Assembly: GCA_910580225.1 (NCBI GenBank)
Contig: CAJTXE010000043.1
Coordinates: forward strand, 1-34,796
Length of the DNA: 34,796 bases
Direction of reading: 5' to 3'
DNA from: an uncultured Acetatifactor sp.
Lineage (GTDB): Bacteria; Bacillota; Clostridia; Lachnospirales; Lachnospiraceae
Within the stretch, counting starts at the first letter, position 1. Every line of letters starts with the position of its first letter. The notes beneath the pieces were generated by a model. The model searched no databases. It was not told where the DNA came from and worked only from the letters and a program-made list of their open reading frames with translations. Shown piece after piece: positions 1 through 6,628 of the stretch. The position numbers and the translations under genes are program-made.

Positions 1-35
1 TATGCAGGGAAAACAAAGAAAATCAAGTTGAAAAA

Positions 36-120
36 TACACCAATCTACTACACCACTTACTACACCATTTGCCCATAAATTTGCGTAGATTTATATAGAT
101 TTGCGTGAAGTTCGGGCAAA
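36..120. repeat. Iteron cluster and inverted repeat upstream of the phosphatase gene
   Basis: Three copies of TACACCA start at 36, 49 and 61, a spacing of 13 and 12 bases. They are followed by two copies of ATTTGCGT at 79-86 and 99-106, 20 bases apart. TTTGCCC at 68-74 is matched by GGGCAAA at 114-120, so the ATTTGCGT pair sits inside a dyad. These patterns are seen directly. Helically spaced iterons plus a dyad are typical of recombinase arm sites or of a repressor operator. Which of these applies cannot be decided, because the DNA to the left is outside the window. Confidence 0.5.
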
Positions 121-194
121 ATACAAAATTGAAGAAAAGTGCCAAAAAGTCCGATATATCAAGGTTTAAAGGCTTATGAAAGGATAAATCCAAG

Positions 195-659
195 ATGATA
201 AAAATATTATTTGTTTGCCACGGCAATATCTGCCGCAGCCCTATGGCTGAATTTGTGATGAAAGATCTGGTTGAAAAAGCAGGGCTGTCTAACCAGTTCC
301 ACATCGCCTCTGCCGCCACCAGCACAGAGGAAATATGGAATGGCATAGGCAATCCCGTCTACCCGCCTGCAAAAGCCAAGCTGGCGGAACATGGCATTCG
401 CTGTGAGGGGAAGAGGGCTGTTCAGCTTACATCCTCAGACTATGGAAAATATGATTATCTTATCGGCATGGACAGCGCCAATATTCGCAATATGCGCCGG
501 ATACTGGGCAGCGACCCGGGAAAAAAAGTCTTCAAGCTCCTGTCCTTTGCCGGATCAGAACATGATATTTCTGATCCCTGGTATACTGGCGATTTCGATG
601 CCACCTACCGGGACGTGAAGACCGGCTGTGAGGCACTTCTGGCCGCTTTACTGCAATAG
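195..659 (+). CDS. Low-molecular-weight protein-tyrosine phosphatase
   Basis: A cytoplasmic LMW-PTP of 154 residues, the usual family length. It removes phosphate from protein phosphotyrosine, or from small aryl phosphates. The N-terminal P-loop CHGNICRS holds the nucleophile Cys8 and the phosphate-binding Arg14. The general acid is Asp127 in the DPW motif. The start ATG follows an AAGGA ribosome site about 10 bases upstream. The gene stands alone: an unusual repeat region lies upstream and a tRNA pair downstream, with no tyrosine kinase or capsule gene beside it. The family assignment is secure. The physiological substrate is unknown; the tyrosine-arginine phosphatase split within this fold cannot be settled by eye. 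Confidence 0.95.
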   Translation: MIKILFVCHGNICRSPMAEFVMKDLVEKAGLSNQFHIASAATSTEEIWNGIGNPVYPPAKAKLAEHGIRCEGKRAVQLTSSDYGKYDYLIGMDSANIRNMRRILGSDPGKKVFKLLSFAGSEHDISDPWYTGDFDATYRDVKTGCEALLAALLQ

Positions 660-837
660 TTTCCCGTCTATATTCCCGTTTTCCAATGGTAATCTTCCGC
701 AATGAATATCATTGACTCCCGGCAGTTGCACATCTATCTCTGGAGAGTCCGTTATCTGATCAGCACTTCTTTTATAATATAAAAAAGGCAATTACAAAAA
801 AACACGGAAATCCACCGAAAAATTGTGCTAATACTTC

Positions 838-866
838 TTGCAACAAGTCGGGAGTTATGCTATAAT
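838..866 (+). promoter_or_regulatory. Vegetative promoter of the tRNA-Tyr/tRNA-Leu pair
   Basis: A -35 box TTGCAA (838-843) and a perfect -10 box TATAAT (861-866) are separated by 17 bases, with a TG one base before the -10. The tRNA-Tyr 5' end lies 34 bases beyond the -10. The preceding stretch 660-837 contains no gene. Confidence 0.85.
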
Positions 867-899
867 TTTATAGCGTCAAGAAAATATGCTACTGTATTC

Positions 900-981
900 G
901 GATGGATTCCCGAGTGGCCAAAGGGGACAGACTGTAAATCTGCTGCAAATTGCTTCGGTGGTTCGAATCCACCTCCATCCA
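900..981 (+). tRNA. tRNA-Tyr (anticodon GUA)
   Basis: The acceptor stem GGATGGA (900-906) pairs with TCCATCC (974-980), followed by discriminator A981. The anticodon GTA is at 934-936 in the loop CTGTAAA. A long variable arm, as expected for bacterial tRNA-Tyr, precedes the T-loop GGTTCGAATCC. No CCA is visible after the discriminator, so CCA addition would be needed. Confidence 0.96.
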
Positions 982-1033
982 TTTTTTCTTTTCCATAATT
1001 GTGGTAGTGAATAGAATCATTTTAATATGGCCA

Positions 1034-1117
1034 GCAGGTATGGTGGAATAGGCAGACACAAGAGACTTAAAATCTCTCGGAGGCAACTCCGTGCCGGTTC
1101 AAGTCCGGCTACCTGCA
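1034..1117 (+). tRNA. tRNA-Leu (anticodon UAA)
   Basis: The acceptor stem GCAGGTA (1034-1040) pairs with TACCTGC (1110-1116), with discriminator A1117. The anticodon TAA is at 1068-1070 between AGAGA and TCTCT stem arms. A class II variable arm (CTCGGAGGCAACTCCG) and the T-loop GGTTCAAGTCC are present. It lies 52 bases after tRNA-Tyr and probably shares its transcript. Confidence 0.96.
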
Positions 1118-1121
1118 TGAT

Positions 1122-1166
1122 AAAACGCGAAATCGAACTGAACGAGTTCTGGTTTCGCGTTTTTAT
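1122..1166 (+). terminator. Rho-independent terminator after tRNA-Leu
   Basis: AAAACGCGAAA pairs with TTTCGCGTTTT, and the stem extends almost fully through ATCGAACT/AGTTCTGG around a short loop. A T run follows. It ends the two-tRNA transcript. Confidence 0.85.
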
Positions 1167-1202
1167 ATACTTATAACCACATCTTCGTGTACTTTTTTTC
1201 AT

Positions 1203-1344
1203 TCACTCCTGACCACAACCTTTCCCCTGTTTATCACAATAATATGATTCTTCCCAAAAATTCCTGCCATATCTATCGCAATCCTTTAAGGGCAGCATAT
1301 TCGCCAATTGTTGAAAAAATATCTTCCCATGTTTCCGTGCTTTA
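1203..1344 (-). other. Possible small cysteine-containing coding remnant
   Basis: After the stop of the four-cysteine protein gene at 1345, another minus-strand frame stays open to 1203 and reads as a plausible peptide with the motif YYCDKQGKGC near its end. The frame overlaps the 3' part of the 1345-1644 gene and has no ribosome site of its own. It may be a frameshifted tail or chance. No function can be given. Confidence 0.2.
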
Positions 1345-1644
1345 TCAGTTTCCCGTCTTACGATACAGGCAAGTACCCTCATCAGTTTCTTTCGGCTTTT
1401 CTTTCGACACCTGCGGATAAAGCCTGCAGCCATTGAAGCCCTGCCAGTTCTGGCAGTCCATACATTGCTTTAGCGGTGAAGTCCTGTAGAGTTCCTCTGT
1501 CGTATAGTTTTTTATCCTGGGAAACAAGGTTCCTGCATGCTCACGTATCTCTTTATCTGCCATGCTAAGTTCCCTAAATTCGCCCCTTCTTCTGTCAAAT
1601 TCCTCATAAGTCTGTATGGATAAAAACTTCTCTTTGTCTGTCAT
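1345..1644 (-). CDS. Small four-cysteine protein of unknown function
   Basis: I cannot name this 99-residue protein. The first 50 residues are charged and predicted helical. The second half has Cys61, Cys64, Cys73 and Cys92, the first two as CMDC, an arrangement that suggests one bound zinc ion. AGGAGG at 1649-1654 sits four bases before the ATG, which makes it a real translated gene rather than a shadow. It is the last gene of a minus-strand set whose upstream member (1702-1851) is only a fragment. The block lies between tRNA genes beside a decayed abortive-infection gene, so it is probably a leftover of a mobile element. Confidence 0.7.
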   Translation of the reverse strand: MTDKEKFLSIQTYEEFDRRRGEFRELSMADKEIREHAGTLFPRIKNYTTEELYRTSPLKQCMDCQNWQGFNGCRLYPQVSKEKPKETDEGTCLYRKTGN

Positions 1645-1701
1645 CGCGCCTCCTACCTTACCTCTGAATCTTCCGTGCTACAAGTAAAGCACTTCCTAAT
1701 G

Positions 1702-1851
1702 TCATTCTACCGCCCCTGCAATCAGATCATATAATTCCATATCCTTCGCCTCCAACCTCTTCGGCTCCTCCATGTACTCCCGGAAAGCCTCTGAAACATA
1801 CTCCCATAATAAGCTGTCATCCGCATCTAACAAGAAGCATAAACATTCTTC
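1702..1851 (-). pseudogene. Truncated C-terminal fragment of an unidentified gene
   Basis: About 49 codons read as convincing protein, including DADDSLLWEYVSEAFREY and an acidic helical tail ending AGAVE. The frame is closed by a TAA just upstream and has no ATG, so the 5' part of the gene is missing. The stop overlaps an ATG (1705) that opens a 15-codon frame ending at 1658, and the four-cysteine gene follows. The break at about 1851 coincides with the left limit of the Abi_2 remnant on the other strand, which suggests a deletion or insertion junction. The family is not recognised. Confidence 0.5.
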
Positions 1852-1864
1852 TTACATGAGTCAT

Positions 1865-2220
1865 GTCAATATGTGCATTGCGGAAAATACGCATACGCTT
1901 GTCATAAAGCATCATAGGAGAAGTACGATGGACACATTCCTATCTGGACCGTCATTGATTTCTTTCCTATTGGGATGATGGCCGCGTTGCCTTACGGACT
2001 TGCGCAACAGATATATACACTATGTCAAACTGTATTACTGGATATTTCCCGCCACTCCTAAGATGCCTGCTAATGAAAAGTATATTCCCACATGCCGGCT
2101 ATTTGCCAACTCTATATACTCAAGCTTATGTATCCGGATAAAGGGAAATGGAATGACGAGTTTATAATGAAAAACAGTCGGGAAATAACCAGGACAAATT
2201 CTGAACAAAAAATCTTTTAA
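1865..2220 (+). pseudogene. Decayed Abi_2-family (AbiD/AbiF-like, HEPN) abortive infection gene
   Basis: Four consecutive pieces in alternating frames read as one Abi_2 protein. In order they are NTHTLVIKHHRR (to about 1920), KYDGHIPIWTVIDFFPIGMM (from 1921), RNRYIHYVKLYYWIFPATPK (from 2003) and LMYPDKGKWNDEF (from 2125, stop 2218-2220). The third piece carries RNxxxH, the RX4-6H ribonuclease signature of HEPN domains. Three frame changes, in-frame stops and a missing N-terminal part show that it is dead. Intact relatives block phage growth by damaging host RNA or translation. The family call rests on remembered motif patterns, not a search. Confidence 0.7.
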
Positions 2221-2264
2221 ATAAGCCTAAAATTGCATTAAATGTCCTAATAATTATTATGCAA

Positions 2265-2313
2265 CAAAAAAACCACAAACCCTTGATTTTCCAATAAAAT
2301 CTCCGGTTTGCGG
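2265..2313 (-). terminator. Terminator after tRNA-Ala
   Basis: On the minus strand CCGCAAACC (2305-2313) pairs with GGTTTGTGG (2273-2281), with one G-U pair, and is followed by seven T. It lies 15 bases beyond the tRNA 3' end. Confidence 0.75.
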
Positions 2314-2327
2314 CTTCTATTCATGCA

Positions 2328-2400
2328 TGGAGCATACGGGATTCGAACCCGTGACCTCCACACTGCCAGTGTGGCGCGCTCCCAACTGCGCTAATGCCCC
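2328..2400 (-). tRNA. tRNA-Ala (anticodon GGC)
   Basis: Read on the minus strand, GGGGCAT (2394-2400) pairs with ATGCTCC, and the discriminator A is at 2328. The anticodon GGC is at 2365-2367 in the loop CTGGCAG between CCACA and TGTGG. The T-loop GGGTTCGAATCCC is present. The 3' end carries no encoded CCA (the next bases are TGCA). Confidence 0.95.
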
Positions 2401-2408
2401 ATGTCTTT

Positions 2409-2436
2409 AGTATAACATATCCTGCAGAAAATGCAA
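2409..2436 (-). promoter_or_regulatory. Promoter of tRNA-Ala
   Basis: On the minus strand TTGCAT (2431-2436), a 16-base spacer and TATACT (2409-2414) lie just upstream of the tRNA 5' end at 2400. Confidence 0.7.
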
Positions 2437-2593
2437 CAAAAATTTTTTACCAGTTCCCAAAACATTTTCTCTGCTGCCTTTTCTTTTTTTCTTATACTCT
2501 GGCAGACATCTTTTAAATGTACCGCAAATATTCTCTGTTGTATGGATCTGTCCGAAAACTTGGTCCGATAGTCTGCTGCGCATCACAGCAAAC

Positions 2594-3379
2594 TCACGTC
2601 TTCGCCTTCGCCAGATACTCCCTGGGTGTCATTCCTGTTTTCTCCCGAAACTGCCGATAAAAATGAATCTCACTGTTATACCCGCTCAGCTGCGAAATCT
2701 GTTCCAGTTTCAAATCCGTGTTCAGGATCAGGTCTCTGGCATAATCCATCCGAATATTAATCAGATCCGATTTAAATGGAATTCCGAAGAAATGCTTATA
2801 TAAATATTGAAAATGCGAAGCGCTTATACCCAGTTCCTCTGCCATCTCCCGGGAGGTAAAATTTTTGTAGGGCTGTGACTGCATGGACAACCGCAGATTC
2901 TGCAGTCTGGCAGTGTAGGGATTGCAGGAATCCGGATGATCCTTTTTCCGGACTGCCTGAACCAGGTTATTCACCAACACCCGCATCAGCATATCAATAT
3001 TCTGTTCTTGAAAGTCCCGGGAAGCATAATTCTTCTCCCACATGATCTGTCGAATATACAGTGTATACTCCACAGTACTGCCAATGAGAACCGGACGGTG
3101 AAAAGACAATCCCACAGCCTCCGGAAAACCATACTCATCGCAGTCAAAATGGAGCCAGTCATCCACATATTCTCCACTGATGCTACGATACTGATAAGGA
3201 ACATTGGGGCAAATGAGCATGGCACAACTTTGATCCGTCCGTACTTCTTCTGACCCGATCCGAAACAGCGCAGGACATTTTACGATCAACAGCAGATAAT
3301 GGGGCAGCCCCTTGGGTCTGAACATAAAGTAATCCGCCGGATGCCTGGAATGGCATCCGCCTGACGACACAATATACAT
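2594..3379 (-). CDS. AraC-family transcriptional regulator
   Basis: This 261-residue regulator has an N-terminal cupin-like sensing half (about residues 1-140) and a C-terminal AraC double helix-turn-helix (about 160-258). The first helix-turn-helix covers SREMAEELGISASHFQYLYK. The second covers LKLEQISQLSGYNSEIHFYR, followed by the family-typical FREKTGMTPREYL. It starts at the ATG served by TTGGAGGGA. It is divergent from the GH88 gene across a 217-base gap with repeated operator-like sites, so it most likely activates that gene in response to a sugar, perhaps an unsaturated uronide. One repeat at 3423-3440 lies close to its own start, consistent with autoregulation. Confidence 0.93.
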   Translation of the reverse strand: MYIVSSGGCHSRHPADYFMFRPKGLPHYLLLIVKCPALFRIGSEEVRTDQSCAMLICPNVPYQYRSISGEYVDDWLHFDCDEYGFPEAVGLSFHRPVLIGSTVEYTLYIRQIMWEKNYASRDFQEQNIDMLMRVLVNNLVQAVRKKDHPDSCNPYTARLQNLRLSMQSQPYKNFTSREMAEELGISASHFQYLYKHFFGIPFKSDLINIRMDYARDLILNTDLKLEQISQLSGYNSEIHFYRQFREKTGMTPREYLAKAKT

Positions 3380-3422
3380 AAAGTCCCTCCAATATCAAAA
3401 TACCGTAACACCTTAATTCCCT

Positions 3423-3574
3423 GTGCAAAATGTTACAAAACTCCGGCTCTGTTTACATCATTTCATCATGCCTCAAAAAAGTGCAAAACGTTAGTAAATA
3501 GTATTATAGGCTATTATGAAAATACTGTCAATCTGATATAATATTTCATATATAAAATAAAAAACGTTAGTACA
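3423..3574. promoter_or_regulatory. Three operator-like direct repeats between araC-type and GH88 genes
   Basis: GTGCAAAATGTTACAAAA (3423-3440), GTGCAAAACGTTAGTAAA (3481-3498) and ATAAAAAACGTTAGTACA (3557-3574) share the core AAAACGTTAGTA, which is exact in the last two. The middle copy lies upstream of the GH88 -35 region and the third lies downstream of its -10. The first lies in the AraC-side leader. They are the likely binding sites of the divergent AraC protein. Confidence 0.7.
3514..3542 (+). promoter_or_regulatory. Probable activator-dependent promoter of the GH88 gene
   Basis: A perfect TATAAT (3537-3542) is preceded by a poor -35 box TTATGA (3514-3519) at 17 bases. The weak -35, with an operator repeat 15 bases upstream, fits activation by the AraC regulator. 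Confidence 0.6.
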
Positions 3575-3596
3575 TTGAAAGAAGGAGACAAAACAT

Positions 3597-4736
3597 ATGG
3601 ACGAACAGAAATGGGCCGCAGAGGCTGCAGAGAAAATCAGACATAAGATGCACCTTGTAGCAGAAAGAAACCGCCACAAAATTCCCTATACTACACAGGA
3701 TGGTGTATTTGACGACTGTTCCGGTGACAAAATATGCTGGTGGACCAATGGATTCTGGGGCGGCATGATGTGGCAGCTCTATCATGCTACCAAGGAAGAA
3801 ATGTACCGGGAAATTGCTCTTGAAAATGAGGAGAAGTTGGATGCCAACCTGATGCTGGCCGGAGGCATGGATCATGACAGCGGCTTCCGGTGGCTTCCCA
3901 CGGCAGTGGCTGACTATAAAGTTACCGGCAGCAAGAAGGCTTTCAACAGAGGCTTGCTCGCCGCCAATGATATGGCAGGACGCTTTAATCCCGCAGGACG
4001 TTTTATCCGCGCCTGGAATGACGGCGGCGACGGCAGCAAGGCCGGATGGGCAATCATAGATTGTATGATGAATCTGCCCTTATTGTATTGGGCATGGGAG
4101 GAAACAAATGATCCCAGGTATCTGCAGATTGCCACCTTGCATGCGGACACCGCTATGAAGTATTTCATCCGGGAAGACGGTTCTTCTAATCATATCGTCG
4201 CCTTTGATCCTGCCACAGGTGAATATGTGGATACCTTTGGCGGACAGGGTTATGCCCAAGGTTCTTCCTGGACCAGAGGTCAGGCATGGGCACTGTATGG
4301 TTTTATTTTGAGCTATCTTCACACGAAAAAGGAAAGTTATCTGAATACTGCCAAGAGAGTCGCTAACTATTTTATCTCCAACATTCCGGAAAATGGCCTG
4401 ATCCCTGTGGATTTCCGTCAGCCCGCGGATTGTACCCTGGAAGACTCAACCGCCTCCGCCATTGCCTCCTGCGGTCTGCTGGAAATTGCAAAGGCACTGG
4501 AGCAGAAAGGTGAGCTTGGTACGACGGAAAGCCGCATCTACCAAAATGCTGCCATAAAGCTTCTCACTGCCCTGTATGAACAGCGCTGCAACTGGGATGA
4601 TAACTGCGACAATCTTCTGGAAAAGTGCACTGCCGCTTTCCATGACGAGACCCATGAATTCTCCATTATTTATGGCGATTATTACTTTATAGAAGCAGTC
4701 TGGAAATTGACAGGTGAGGAACTCTTCCTCTGGTAA
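3597..4736 (+). CDS. Unsaturated glucuronyl/rhamnogalacturonyl hydrolase, GH88
   Basis: The 379-residue protein matches the (alpha/alpha)6-barrel GH88 family, which hydrates and thereby removes the unsaturated 4,5-uronic acid left at the non-reducing end of oligosaccharides by polysaccharide lyases. Asp94 in GGMDHDSGF and Asp155 in AIIDCMMNLPLLYWA match the two conserved aspartates of Bacillus UGL; the second is the general acid/base. The signature SSWTRGQAWALYG is at 223-235. There is no signal peptide, so it acts on imported di- or oligosaccharides. The ATG follows GAAGGAG. No lyase or transporter gene is adjacent; the only partner is the divergent AraC regulator. GH105 is a related alternative, but the motifs favour GH88. 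Confidence 0.93.
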   Translation: MDEQKWAAEAAEKIRHKMHLVAERNRHKIPYTTQDGVFDDCSGDKICWWTNGFWGGMMWQLYHATKEEMYREIALENEEKLDANLMLAGGMDHDSGFRWLPTAVADYKVTGSKKAFNRGLLAANDMAGRFNPAGRFIRAWNDGGDGSKAGWAIIDCMMNLPLLYWAWEETNDPRYLQIATLHADTAMKYFIREDGSSNHIVAFDPATGEYVDTFGGQGYAQGSSWTRGQAWALYGFILSYLHTKKESYLNTAKRVANYFISNIPENGLIPVDFRQPADCTLEDSTASAIASCGLLEIAKALEQKGELGTTESRIYQNAAIKLLTALYEQRCNWDDNCDNLLEKCTAAFHDETHEFSIIYGDYYFIEAVWKLTGEELFLW

Positions 4737-4749
4737 GCCTGCGGGATAT

Positions 4750-6588
4750 TCAGCTTCCCCGATTCTCATATAACTGTCGGAAGGCCGCCCGGCGGCCTTC
4801 CTCAATGGCAGCCTCCAGCTGTTCTGTAATTTTTTTATCCCGGAGCCTGGCTGTCAGCAGCGGAGAGAAACGTCTGCCCTCCAAAGCTATGGCGCCTTCC
4901 ACCGCTTCCTCAAAAGTCTTCTCCTGCCCTGTATACAGCCTGGCCGTATCAGTGACATTATTGATCCAATCCAACAGTCCAATGACATCCACCATCTGTC
5001 TGCAGGAACACTGAAGCCTCTCATAGGATGCCGGATACCCGCGGGAACCGTCGTACCAGCTGTGATGTCCCAGTGCCACAGGTGCATAACGGGCAGTTGA
5101 TTTCCGCTCTGCAAGCCATGTGCTGCCCACCAGCGTGTGCAGATGGGCCATCTCGTACTCCTCTTCAAACCACTGACGTGCTGCCTGGGAATACAGATTC
5201 ATAAAATTAATCTTACCCACATCGTGAAGCATCCCACATTCCACTGCAAAAGTGCGTAGCATCTGACGTTTTTCTTCCGGATCCGCAATCTGCCGTATCT
5301 CCTCGATATCATCAAAAAAGTCCGGTTCCTCATTGATAATCATTTCACTGAAAACCGCTGCGGCATCCGCTACCATCCTGGAATGAACGTAGATTCCCGG
5401 CGCAAAACGCACCTGCAGCTTCAACAGAAATTCCTTATAGGAAATTCCGCCTTCCAATTCCACAAAAGTAAGAGACAGCTGTCTCAGGTACAGAAAAAGT
5501 GCCTCATTCTCAGATGCCTTTGGAAAACTCTCTGCATAGTCTACCACCCGTTGATACAGATGTATAATATATTCCTCACGGCCAGATATTTTATCCGGAT
5601 ATTCATTCATATATTGGCAATAAAACGCAGGAAGTGATATAATCCCATACATACTGTCCGGCGTAAAATCCGTTGAATCCGCCGTATCCATCAGTGCCTC
5701 CATCTTAGTCAGCAGCTCATCCAGGCCATACATACCACAGTAATACTCTATAGCGCTGTAAGAGAACAGAGGGCGCAGTGGAGGTTTCTCATTTCGTTCC
5801 TCCGCCTCCTGAAGCCGTCTCTGATAGACAATGTAGACCGATTCCATCACATCCTCCATGTCCTGTGAAGTCATGGTACTTTCCTTGCTGTAAGAGATAC
5901 TTGCCGCCATCTGCTGATGAGTCATATAGATAAATCTGTCCCAGGGAAGCCCGGGTTCCTTCTCTTGATAGCCTTTGTCCTGAAGAATCTCCAGGGTACG
6001 CTTCACCATCCGGATCTTCTCGCCCGGAGTCGGAAACTTCCCCAGCGCCATGTTGGCCCGGGAACGGAGAATATAGCCTCTTGTCTCCTGATCTTGGATC
6101 TCGTCGAAATATTTCAGATAAGCTGCCGCCTCCGTAAAGCAAAGACGCATCCGGGAGGTATATGTCTGGCTGTCGGAATTTGCCAGTCCCACCATTTTAT
6201 TACACAGATTATAATACGCCATACCCAGCCAATACAGTTCCCGGATCATGCTGTTGCGGTCCTTCCTCCGTCTCGCCAGGCTGAGCAGTGCCTTATGTAC
6301 TTGACAGAAAAGTCCCACATCCAGCTCCTCCCTGCCACTCAACAGCTGCCCGGCAAATTCCTCCAGACCACGGATGTCCTCCTCATCTGCATCATAGATA
6401 TGGTCCAATACGGGGAAAAGTTCCTCCCGGAGCAGTCTCATATTTCGTTTTGCCCTCTCCTCCGCCCGCTGTTTCTGTGCTTCTGCCTGTGTCAGATACT
6501 CCTGGAAGGACGGGATCTCCTGCCCGCTCCACGAAAGGGCAATCCCTTCTTTTAAATTGGAAATATATTCCTCCTGATATGGCCGCAT
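4750..6588 (-). CDS. HD-GYP domain protein with helical N-terminal region
   Basis: This 612-residue soluble protein is last in a four-gene signalling operon. About 390 helical, TPR-like residues precede an HD-GYP domain. Visible elements are VHSR (His402), the HD pair in HDVGK (455-456), HLHT, GHHSWYDG with two histidines (508-509) and SRGYP (GYP 517-519). These are the metal ligands and signature of cyclic-di-GMP phosphodiesterases, so catalysis is plausible. There is no receiver domain; the N-terminal repeats may dock a partner. I chose ATG 6588, preceded by GTGGAG, over a TTG at 6636 that overlaps the upstream gene. The 3' end is 13 bases from the convergent GH88 gene. Activity and nucleotide are inferred. 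Confidence 0.85.
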   Translation of the reverse strand: MRPYQEEYISNLKEGIALSWSGQEIPSFQEYLTQAEAQKQRAEERAKRNMRLLREELFPVLDHIYDADEEDIRGLEEFAGQLLSGREELDVGLFCQVHKALLSLARRRKDRNSMIRELYWLGMAYYNLCNKMVGLANSDSQTYTSRMRLCFTEAAAYLKYFDEIQDQETRGYILRSRANMALGKFPTPGEKIRMVKRTLEILQDKGYQEKEPGLPWDRFIYMTHQQMAASISYSKESTMTSQDMEDVMESVYIVYQRRLQEAEERNEKPPLRPLFSYSAIEYYCGMYGLDELLTKMEALMDTADSTDFTPDSMYGIISLPAFYCQYMNEYPDKISGREEYIIHLYQRVVDYAESFPKASENEALFLYLRQLSLTFVELEGGISYKEFLLKLQVRFAPGIYVHSRMVADAAAVFSEMIINEEPDFFDDIEEIRQIADPEEKRQMLRTFAVECGMLHDVGKINFMNLYSQAARQWFEEEYEMAHLHTLVGSTWLAERKSTARYAPVALGHHSWYDGSRGYPASYERLQCSCRQMVDVIGLLDWINNVTDTARLYTGQEKTFEEAVEGAIALEGRRFSPLLTARLRDKKITEQLEAAIEEGRRAAFRQLYENRGS

Positions 6589-6628
6589 GTTCTCTCCACT
6601 CTCTCTTAACTCCACATCCCTGCAGTTC

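Noticed and set aside
3481..3498. Catabolite control (cre) site
   Set aside because: GTGCAAAACGTTAGTAAA has a partial likeness, but the spacing of TG, AA and CG does not fit the cre consensus. Repetition in the divergent gap favours an AraC operator.
4779..4801. Strong palindrome (GGAAGGCCGCC arms) near the convergent GH88 and HD-GYP gene ends, considered as a shared terminator
   Set aside because: It lies within the HD-GYP coding region and is not followed by a T run on either strand. Transcript-end function is possible but unsupported.
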